DNA of 64,000 nucleotides from positions 1 to 64,000 of the forward strand of contig JAQNDB010000494.1 in the NCBI GenBank assembly GCA_029204045.2. The letters run 5' to 3'. Below, piece by piece: positions 22,092 to 30,900 of this stretch (position 1 is the stretch's first letter; each line of letters opens with the position of its first letter). This DNA is from Tillandsia leiboldiana. Lineage: Eukaryota > Streptophyta > Magnoliopsida > Poales > Bromeliaceae. The notes below the pieces were generated by a model that ran no database searches, had not been told where the DNA came from, and saw only the letters and a list, made by a program, of their open reading frames with translations. The translations under genes were made by a program, and so were the position numbers.

Positions 22092-22689
22092 ATTAATAAT
22101 AATCCAACTCCAACCCATTTGCCTGGAATCCGGACCGCGCCCGGAACCTCCCGAACTGAGCGGATCGAAAATACACGCGAAACAGCTTTTTTCCCAAAAA
22201 AGCTCATCCGGTTGGCGGGGGCTCAAATGACTACGCTCCAAAATTGCCAGTTCCAACTCACGTTTTGCCTCCGGTTCCGCGTCAGTCCGGATCCTTCGAA
22301 CCTCGATGTAAATCAAACGTACCCGTGTCCACAGTTTTTTCTCCTCAAAAAGATTATATCCGTTGAGTTCGGGATGCTCAACAAGTACCGGATCCAAAAT
22401 TCCCAAGTTCCAGACTGATTTTTTGACTCGATTCTTCCGCGTCAGTACCGGAACCTCCCGAACCTTCTTTAGTTGAAAGTACACCTGATCCAAGTGTTCC
22501 TGAATTTCCGGCGCTCCACGGTGAAGTCGGAAATTTCCAATCTCATCCTCAATCGCCCTACAAGCCCGGAAAAACCCGAATCGAGCTGGAGCTTCCGCTT
22601 TGATCCGAATCAACTCGGCATCAACAGTAACCTCAATGCAACATGCCCAAAGCAACTCTCTGCTCCAAGTCATCTGTGTGTCGGCGCGC
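22092..22689 (-). repeat. Unrelated U3-like block next to LTR H
   Basis: Replaces the GATCCGGATC array that the F LTRs have at this place. It holds diverged copies of the same idea (CCGGATCC, CCGGAACC, TTCCGG) and an imperfect ~160-bp tandem repeat: GCGTCAGTCCGGATCC near 22280 and GCGTCAGTACCGGAACC near 22440. If it completes LTR H, a plausible minus-strand LTR start (TGTTGCATT) is at 22643, giving 1331 bp, close to F's 1338. The right boundary is uncertain because element G sequence begins around 22690. Confidence 0.5.
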
Positions 22690-22774
22690 TATCCAAAAGT
22701 CCCGGTACTCTACAGCCTCTCTCTTTGAATTCTTGCACCTTGGAGCTTTCCTAACTCAAGTTCTTCGAATCCAA

Positions 22775-23154
22775 GTAAGTTTTATTGATCAAAATCTCGT
22801 TTTTCACAGGTTTTCTTATTTTCTTCAAAACGTGATGAGATTTTTTCTATCATTTCATTTGTGAATGGTTTTTGGTCAAATCTCTTTTGAAATAAGAACT
22901 CTGGATAGATTAGTTTTTGATTATATGCTAGGTATTCTCCTGATTAACGAATTTTGGGCTTCGATTTCTGAAAATTCTGTTTTAGGCATATATTAGGAAT
23001 TTTGTGAAAAACATGCAATTGATCTATTTTTAAAATTCTTTTTGCAAAACTAATTTGATTTTAGTCTCTCTACATGATTATGATTGTTTGGGTACATTCT
23101 TCAAATTTTTGAAAATTAACATTTTTTCATGTGTTCTTGAGTTATTGTTCACAG
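22775..23154 (+). other. Candidate leader intron of the G accessory gene (380 nt)
   Basis: Donor CCAA|GTAAGT at 22775 and acceptor TTCACAG|GA ending at 23154, AT-rich between them. Element F has the same donor and acceptor contexts around a 382-nt segment (26703 down to 26322) upstream of its accessory ORF. Exon sequences on both sides are conserved (AGCTTTC-TAACTCAAGTTCTTC upstream). Splicing is inferred. Confidence 0.65.
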
Positions 23155-23183
23155 GACTTTAAATCCATTAAGCACTTGCACCA

Positions 23184-23512
23184 ATGACGTTCGCCTGGAT
23201 AATCTTCCTTTTGGTAGCAATGGTAGGACATAGTGCGTCTTCTATAAAAAGAGAACAAGATGACCCAAATCAAGGAGAGACAAGGAAAGTTTGTCAAAAT
23301 AATTCAGAATCAGATGAAGAAGACTGGGAAGAGATTTGTAAACAAGCACAACAAGCTGTTGACAAAGAAGATAGGTTGTATTTGAAGAACAAGAAGCTGA
23401 TGAAATCTTCCTCAACAACCAAGCAGTACACTAGGAGAAAGAATTCGAGGGGAACTGGAATTCAGATTGATAGACCCCTCGCCAGAGCTCGCTCTCTCCC
23501 TAGAGAATCTCC
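23184..23512 (+). pseudogene. Accessory ORF of element G, N-terminal part (split by F)
   Basis: Encodes the first ~110 residues of a protein homologous to the 199-aa accessory protein of F (25692-26291). It has a hydrophobic N-terminus (MTFAWIIFLLVAMVGHSAS; signal peptide or membrane anchor), an acidic stretch (SESDEEDWEE), a basic motif (LMKSSSTTKQYTRRKN) and ARARSL. The frame runs into the F LTR at 23513. The remainder is at 34415-34687 in register with it, with the 5-bp duplication between. Before F arrived the ORF would have been about 198 codons. No database family is recognised; by position it corresponds to the env-like gene of Sireviruses. Confidence 0.75.
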
Positions 23513-24850
23513 TGTTGGGTCGTAAATAATACGGATCTAAATAGGGGAAGAAAACACCTAGAGGGGGGTGAATAGGTGTAAACGTATAAACACTCAAAAA
23601 TCGTTGCGATAAAAAACCCAATGCGGAAATAAAAATAACTCGCAAGATTTTTACGTGGAAAACTCCATCACCGGAGTAAAAAACCACGGGACCGATAACA
23701 CGGCAGAAATCCACTAGAATTAAAACACGTACAAGGTGATTTACGGTACACACTGTACGGACTCAACCTTTTCCATACGCTCCTAGAGGATCTTCTCCGC
23801 TCGCTCCAGACGCTTCTCGAATCCACGATCTGCGCCCAACGCCGAATCCACGGCGTCCAACGTCGAATCCACGACGTCCGACCGAATCCACGGTCTTCAC
23901 CCAATAGCACCCTTCGAATCCACGAACGTGCCTCGCTCCGAATCCACGAGAGCGATTGAACCTTGAATCCACAAGGACACGCGAATCCACGCGCCGATTT
24001 TGGGGTAATCGTTGTTTTTGGGTGGTGATGATCCGCCGAATACTTAGATCAAAGATAGATCGGAAATACCATCTAAGTATTCATTAGTTTGATTCAACTC
24101 AAGATGTGAGTATGAAAACCTAGAATCAAACTAATCAATATAGATGAAGAAACATAGAGTATTCTCTAATGATTTCCTTTCTTCTCTATATGTGGATCTA
24201 TAGCCGTATAAGATGATATATGAAAATGACGGCTATGTGGATTGACCCTAGAAAGAAAGACATAGGGTCTATTTATAGGTTAGAAACCCTAGGAAGGAGA
24301 TAAGAATCAAAAACCTGCCATTTCTGGAATTTACGGACGGCGATCCGGATCGTGATAACTGAGATCCGGATCGTCATAACGAAACAGCCAATTCCAGAAA
24401 AACGAAGGTTCGGGATCCGGATCATGTGACTACGATCCGGATCGTTCATACAGTTCACCAAACATCAACGTTCGGGATCCGGATTGCGAAGCAAGATCCG
24501 GATCGTTCAAGGTAGATGGTAAACTCAACGTTCGGGATCCGGATCAAGAGACTGTGATCCGGATTGCGACGATGTATGAACGAACCACCTTCGGGATCCG
24601 GATCGAACAGCCTGATCCGGATCCTGAACATGTCCCAAGTCCAGTTTTTGATTTTTATGCAATGAAAGATTCTTCCAAGTGTTTCTACACTACAAGAAGT
24701 ATTCGGATCACACAAATTCTTTAGTTAAACATACCTGATCCTTTTGAATTCTTCTTTCTTGAGATTGAGTTAAATGATCCAACTTTCTTCACCTTCAATC
24801 TTCAGGACTTGAAACTTTCACGAAACTACGCCAACTCAAATTCCGTAACA
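23513..24850 (-). repeat. 3' LTR of element F (1338 bp)
   Basis: On the minus strand begins TGTTACGGAATTTGAG at 24850 and ends ACGACCCAACA at 23513. U3 has ten GATCCGGATC-type palindromes (24342-24623). TATAAATA is at 24270-24277. Much of R/U5 consists of short direct repeats built on CGTGGATTCG. Confidence 0.95.
24342..24623 (-). promoter_or_regulatory. Paired-palindrome array in the F LTR U3
   Basis: Ten copies of GATCCGGATC (two end in T instead of C) start at 24342/24363, 24414/24434, 24476/24495, 24536/24556 and 24595/24614. This makes five pairs, 19-21 bases apart within a pair and about 60-70 between pairs. The array lies about 65 bases upstream of the TATA box (24270-24277, minus strand). 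The 5' LTR copy spans 33906-34187. Sirevirus LTRs are known to carry palindromic repeats; the sequence and pairing here are read directly. Confidence 0.85.
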
Positions 24851-24862
24851 ATCTCCCCCTTT
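24851..24862 (-). promoter_or_regulatory. Primary polypurine tract of element F
   Basis: AAAGGGGGAGAT on the minus strand, directly before the 3' LTR start TGTTACGG. It is identical to the G tract at 35381-35392. Confidence 0.93.
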
Positions 24863-25691
24863 GGCGGTTTCGTGACAAAACACAGATCCACTAAAGAAAA
24901 TTCAAAAAGATATTTTTGTTGCTATCACCATACAACAAAAATTTACAATGGAGATCCAAAATACAATACATGAGTTAAACTCCTAAAACAGACTCTAGAC
25001 TTAGACATCTGTACTCTCTGCAAAAAGAAATCATTCTTGACAAAAGAAATCGTTAGATACCTCAAGAATTTTGTATCATTCAAAAACCACAAACAGAGAT
25101 GAAGTTTAAACTCATTTATACTTACCATGACATTTATATTCAGATATGTAAACTGATCATAGTTAAAAAAACACCAACATATCTTCTTTGCACGTAAAAA
25201 CCAAATGTCATGAACATGTTTGTGACAAACTATATATATATAGATATGTAATTGATCAGAGTTAAGAACCAACATATCTTCTATGCAATCAAAAACCAAG
25301 TGTCACAAACTTGTTAGTGAACATCAACTTGTTAGTTATATTACATGCCCAAATAGTTAGCAAATAGTTAGTCGAGGCATGCATTCATACAGCTGAAAAA
25401 CCTCAAGTTGAGAATGGAAGTTGGAGTAATACTTACCTTGATATTCATCCAGTTTTCATATCAAACATTGTTCACTTACCTTGATGTTTCATGCAGTCAA
25501 CATTGTTCAAAGTTCTCTCTAACTCTCTCCCCCTTTTTGTCACAAAACAAAGCCAAAATGTAGTTAAGACTACGAAATGTGAGGAGAGTAAAAAGTTCCA
25601 ATAAAATGTAAAACCTGAGAACTAAGCTAACGTAAGTATAAAACTAAATCCTAAAATCGTAATCCTGCACAAAAGGAAAGGAAAGTGCAAT
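24863..25691 (-). other. Non-coding region between accessory ORF and 3' LTR of F
   Basis: AT-rich and without a convincing ORF. It contains an internal direct repeat of about 75-80 bp (25142-25220 and 25242-25316, sharing CCAACATATCTTCT) and a second polypurine tract (25523-25539). The matching region of G is 34688-35392. Probable 3' untranslated region of both the genomic and accessory transcripts. Confidence 0.7.
25523..25539 (-). promoter_or_regulatory. Second polypurine-tract-like site of F
   Basis: CAAAAAGGGGGAGAGAG on the minus strand, about 0.67 kb before the 3' LTR. It is conserved in G at 34841-34857. Multiple polypurine tracts are a recorded Sirevirus feature. A third GGGGGAG site (27577-27593) follows the end of pol. 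Confidence 0.75.
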
Positions 25692-26291
25692 TCAGTCGGA
25701 GGAGTCTGAGCTGGTACAACTCAGCTTGCTCAAAATCCCTTTAAGCATTGTCGAAATAGTTGAACACTTCTTCTTGATCTTCTTGTGATCAGAGGAAATC
25801 TGCTGAAGTTCTTTCGATGTCCTCTCTTGTGCAGCCGAGAGTCTTTGTTGTTCCTGGCGAAGCGATTCCAATACAACAGCGTCTGTACCCTGTCTTTTCG
25901 AGTGTGATGGATGCTGTCTAGAAGCAGATGGTGCATCCAATCCCTTAACCCATGGAGATTCAGTTTGTAGAACCCCAGAGAGTGAGCGAGCTCTAGTAAG
26001 AGGCCCACTATGATAACTTTCACTTCTTAAGACATTCTTTCGTCTTCTATATTGCTTAGTTGTTGATGCAGATTTCATAAGCCTTTTGCCTTTGACAAAT
26101 TTCCTGTTTTGCTCATCAATCTTCTGTTGAACATCTTTGAAGAATTCATCCCATTCTTCAGTATCGTACTCTGAGCTGTCCTCCCTGCCTTCGGTTGACT
26201 TATCTCCTGTTGAAATATCTGGTTCCTCTTTTTCAGATGTACTCTTGTGCACCATTGTGACTAGTAACAGGATTAACCAAGAGAGTGACAA
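25692..26291 (-). CDS. Sirevirus accessory protein of F (199 aa): hydrophobic N-terminus, coiled-coil C-terminus
   Basis: Sense ORF downstream of pol, where Sireviruses carry an env-like gene. Residues 3-14 are hydrophobic (MSLSWLILLLVTMVHKSTS: signal peptide or anchor). An acidic region (about 20-52) is followed by a basic segment (LMKSASTTKQYRRRKN), TRARSL, and a C-terminal amphipathic helix (about 143-190: LRQEQQRLSAAQERTSKELQ, then KKKCSTISTMLKGILSKL) likely to form a coiled coil. No second membrane segment is seen, and it is far shorter than described Sirevirus env-like proteins. It is homologous along its length to the split ORF of G. It is preceded by a TATA box, palindrome array and candidate intron. 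Function unknown; membrane or particle association is inference. Confidence 0.8.
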   Translation of the reverse strand: MSLSWLILLLVTMVHKSTSEKEEPDISTGDKSTEGREDSSEYDTEEWDEFFKDVQQKIDEQNRKFVKGKRLMKSASTTKQYRRRKNVLRSESYHSGPLTRARSLSGVLQTESPWVKGLDAPSASRQHPSHSKRQGTDAVVLESLRQEQQRLSAAQERTSKELQQISSDHKKIKKKCSTISTMLKGILSKLSCTSSDSSD

Positions 26292-26321
26292 TGATCAAAG
26301 TGCTTGAGTTAAGAAGCTGTC

Positions 26322-26703
26322 CTGTGAAAACCAACTCAAGAACACAAAAATTCTTAGTTTTCAAAAATTGAAAAAAAATTGTACCCAAACAATCATAATC
26401 ATGTAGAGAGACTAAGAATCAAATTAGTTTTGCAAAAGGACTTTTAAAGATAGATCAATTGCATGATTTTCGAAAATCCTTATTATATGCCCTAAAACCG
26501 AAATTTTAGAAATCGAAGTCTAAAAATCCGTTAATCAGGAGAAAACCTAGCATATAATCAAAACTAAACAACCCAGAGTTCTTATTTCAAAAGAAATTTG
26601 ATCAAAAACCATCCACAAACAAAATCGATCCAAGAATTTCGTACGTTTGAGGAGGAAAAGAGAAAAACGGTGAAAAACCGAGATTTTGATCAATAAAACT
26701 TAC
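26322..26703 (-). other. Candidate leader intron of the F accessory gene (382 nt)
   Basis: Minus-strand donor CCAA|GTAAGT at 26703 and acceptor TTTTCACAG|GA ending at 26322, 31 bases before the ATG at 26291. Length and splice contexts match the 380-nt segment in G. The interior is AT-rich, with alternating conserved and diverged stretches. Confidence 0.65.
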
Positions 26704-26821
26704 TTGGAACTGAAGAACTTGAGTTAGAAAGCTTCCAAGGAGGATGAAATCTAGAGAGAAGCGCTCTGGAAACTTTTGAACAAAAGATTGGAGTAAAAGA
26801 AATCAAAACCCTTTTGTTCTT

Positions 26822-26988
26822 TATAAAACCTAGCCGCGATCCGGATCCTCCCGAGCTTGCGATCCGGATCGGCTACCCGCAGTGGAAAAAACTGCGTTCG
26901 GGATCCGGATCGGCAGGTCCAATCCGGATCGTCAGCCCGCAGGAGAAAACCTGCGTTCGGGATCCGGATCACCTTGCCCATCCGGATC
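26822..26988 (-). promoter_or_regulatory. Internal promoter of the F accessory gene: TATA box and paired palindromes
   Basis: TATAAA (within GGTTTTATAAAG, minus strand, about 26821-26828) lies about 120 bases upstream of the candidate intron donor. Immediately upstream are six GATCCGGATC-type palindromes in three pairs: 26838/26861, 26902/26921 and 26961/26979, spaced 18-23 within pairs and about 60 between pairs. This is the arrangement of the LTR U3 array. It implies a subgenomic transcript driven by the same DNA-binding factor(s) as the LTR (inference). Confidence 0.75.
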
Positions 26989-27927
26989 GGCCCCAACTTT
27001 TTCTTTAGAAAAATTTCAGAGAAATTCAAGAAAAACCAGAAAAAGATTGTAAGCACAAAGGTGTATCAACTTTAAACAAAAAGCATCGTTTCACACAACA
27101 AGAATTAGATTATGCCAAATCTATCAGTAATATCCAAAAATGAAACGAAAATTTACAAGAATTAAATCCCTTAAAGTTGAACACCTTCAATTACATCTAA
27201 CTTGATCTTATGAGTAATGCCTTTATCAAATAATCAATTCGGTAAAGAAAATGAAATACAAAGATCAATAGATGTTTGAAATCCCAAATATGGTAGATAA
27301 TATTTCTAGACAATCTGTTGAAGAGAGTGGCTCTTTGAGCATCTTTCTTTAAAATCCCACCTTATACCAACCTTGAAATTTGACAGAGTCAAGTATTTCA
27401 ACATGCATTTTACTTAATCAAAAATTTGAACAACCATGCTTGGTATACATGTGGTAGCTGCACACAATACTCGGACGACCGAGGTGGTAGCTCTTTCCTC
27501 CATGTGGTGGTAGTTTTCACACTCCTCATTGGGATGTAACTCTTTCCACATCTTTTGAGCATTTTACATTATCTTTGACTCCCCCTCAATTGGCTATCAA
27601 TTATTTAAGATATAAAGTATTCAACCAAAAATTGATCTCGATTTCATACTCGACTAAACAGTCAAATAAGATAATGACTATACCAAGAGATCATTGAGAG
27701 AGAAATTGACTTTGATCACTTTAGAAGATGATTTAATTAACATAAACGATCATTGCAACAATGAAATATTATGATGGCAAAAGCATAATAAATTTCTAAA
27801 TGTGTGAACAGATGCAATTAAAGTCAATTAAGATCTATGCTCAATTACTATCCTATGTATAAACATAGATATTGAATAGAACAAAACAAATACAAAACCT
27901 ATTTTAAGCAAAGGTTTCAAAAGAAGT
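26989..27927 (-). other. Spacer between pol and the accessory promoter in F
   Basis: AT-rich, non-coding. It contains a polypurine-like site (GGGGGAGTC, 27577-27593 region) and short GTGGTAGCT repeats around 27450-27515. Nothing else is recognised. Confidence 0.65.
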
Positions 27928-30900
27928 TTATTTCAAAGAAAGCATACCAATTGCTTTTCGCAAATGAATAAAACGTTTTTGATCCAAAGGTTTTGTTAAA
28001 AAGTCAGCTAATTGATCTTCAGTTGAAATATATGAAAGTTGAAGAGTATTTGATTCAACTAGCTCTCTAAGAAAATGATATCTAAGTTCAATATGTTTTG
28101 TTCTAGAGTGCAACACAGGGTTTTTAGAAATGTTAATTGCACTTGTGTTGTCACAAAGAATTGTTACCGAAGATGCTGAAATGCGGAAGTCACTCAATAC
28201 GCTTTTCATCCAAATGAGTTGAGTTGAGCAACTTCCAGCTGAAATGTATTCCGCTTCGGCAGTCGAGAGTGCTATGCAATTCTGCTTTTTACTGTGCCAT
28301 GCAACAAGGCAATGGCCAAGATAGAAGCATGCACCACTCGTGCTTTTCCGATCATCCACTGATCCTGCCCAATCGGCATCTGAGTATCCAACAATGTCCA
28401 GACTTGTTCCCATAGGATACCAAATTCCGAAATTAATTGATCCTTTGATGTACCGGATGATCCGTTTCACCGCTTTCAGGTGAACCTCCTTTGGTGCTGA
28501 TTGATATCTCGCGCAAATCCCAACACTAAAGGATATATCCGGGCGACTAGCCGTGAGGTAAAGTAGACTTCCAATCATACTTCTATACAGTTTCTCGTCT
28601 ACATTCTCACTATGTGATTCACTTCCAAGTCCCTTGTGGCTAGTTCCCATTGGAGTTGGAAAATCTTTACAATTTTCTAGATCAAACTTTTTGACCAACT
28701 CCAGTGCATACTTGGATTGACTCAAGTGAATACCTTCATCATTTTGTTTAATTTGCAATCCAAGAAAATAAGACAGTTCGCCCATCATGGACATCTCAAA
28801 TTCGCTTTCCATGGTCTCCGCGAATTTAGAAGCATCATTATCTTTTGTTGCACCAAATACAATGTCATCGACATAGATTTGTGCTACAATGAAATTATTT
28901 TGATAATGCTTCACAAAGAGAGTCCTGTCAGCTCCCCCTCGAGTATAGCCCTTCTCCAAAAGGTGCTTTGTTAACCTTTCGTACCATGCTCGCGGTGCTT
29001 GTTTCAGACCGTAAAGAGCCTTTTTCAAACGAAAAACATGGTTAGGTTGTTTATGATCTACAAAACCTTTCGGTTGAGCTACATAAACTTCCTCATTTAA
29101 AAACCCATTTAGAAATGCGCTCTTGACGTCCATTTGAAATAATTTGATTTTAAAATGACAAGCAATAGCAAACAATATACGAATGGACTCGAGTCTAGCC
29201 ACAGGGGCGAAAGTTTCGTCAAAGTCTATACCTTCTACTTGAGAGTAGCCTTGAGCAACTAGTCGTGCCTTGTTCCTGATGATAGTACCATCTTCATCTT
29301 TCTTGTTCTTGAAGATCCATTTGGTACCTATCACATTATGTTGCTTTGGAGGCTTCGTTAATTCCCAGACTTTGTTTCGCTCAAATTGATGAAACTCTTC
29401 CTGCATTGCTTTAATCCAGTAGTCATCCTGAAGAGCTTCATCTATTGTCTTTGGTTCGATTAAAGATACGTAGCAAGCAAATCCGCAAACCAACTGCCTT
29501 CGAGTTCTAACTCCTTCTTGTGGATCTCCAATGATGTTCGATTCCGGATGATCCTTGGAGATTCGTAGCGTTTGTTGAAACGGAGTACTCGGAGGTACAC
29601 GAGATGATTCCTGCACATCAGATAAACTAGAAGAACCATTAGATGCATCATTAATATTGGAAGTATTATTATGAGAAGATGCACTAGCAGGAGAATCATC
29701 ATCTAGAGAGATATCGAGGGTAGATTTTTCTGATTCAAAATGAGAAGCTTCATCTACTTTAACATTTATAGATTCTACGATCGTCTTAGATTCAATGTTA
29801 AATACTCGATATGCTCTGCTATTCGTAGAATAACCCAAAAAGATCCCTTCATCACTTCGAGAGTCGAACTTTCCAAGATTTTCACGGTCACGTAAGATGT
29901 AACATCGACTCCCGAAGATACGAAAGTACTTGATATCCGGTTTTCTACTAAACCACAGCTCATATGGTGTATTCAAGGTTCCTGGGCGCAAATACACTCT
30001 GTTAATGACATAGACAGCGGTGTTCACAGCTTCAGCCCAAAAATGTAGCGGTAATTTCCGGCTATGAAGCATCACACGCGCCATCTCTTGAACAACCCTG
30101 CTTTTGCGCTCAACAACACCATTCTGCTGAGGTGTATAGGGTGCCGAGAATTCATGTTTAATGCCATTTGAAGTACAAAAGTCAATGAATTTTGAATTTA
30201 TGAATTCTCCACCCCTATCACTTCTAACACGAATGATCTTTTCATTCTTTTCAATCATAATACGATGGCAAATCTCATGAAAAGAGTCAAACGTATCAGC
30301 TTTCTCTCTCAGAAATGCTACCCAAGAAAACCGAGAGAAATCATCAACCAATAAGAAAATATACCATTTACCTCCCAAAGATGGTTGACGAGTTGGCCCC
30401 ATTAAATCCATGTGCAAAAGTTCCAAAGGCCGTTTTGTACCGATGTGGTTCAAGCTCTTGTGTGCAGTCCTGGACTGTTTTCCCTTTTGACAGCCACCAC
30501 ACACAATGTTTTGTTTAAATAAAAGTTTTGGAATCCCCTTGACCACGTCCTTATTTGAAATCTTAGCAAGTTCCTTAAAATTTATGTGACCTAGCCTTTC
30601 ATGCCAAATTGATTCATTACCCAAAGAAACTAGGTTACATGTTTCAGAAAATTTATTAGGAACAACATAACAATTGTTTTCAGATCTAACCCCTTTTAAA
30701 AAGAAGACTTGGTCCTTATCAGTTACAACACATTCAACAGAAGAAAAGTTAACTGAAAAACCATTGTCGCAAAGTTGACTTATGCTTATGAGGTTAGTCT
30801 TAAGGCCATCAACAAATAACACATTATTTAGAACCGGGCCATCTGGAATAGCTACTGTTCCCTTTCCAATAATTTTGGAAGAACGACCGTCTCCGAAAAC

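Noticed and set aside
24342..24623. Regular repeats separated by spacers suggested a CRISPR-like array
   Set aside because: The repeat is a 10-bp palindrome in a plant retrotransposon LTR, with uneven pair spacing. A CRISPR array is not plausible here.
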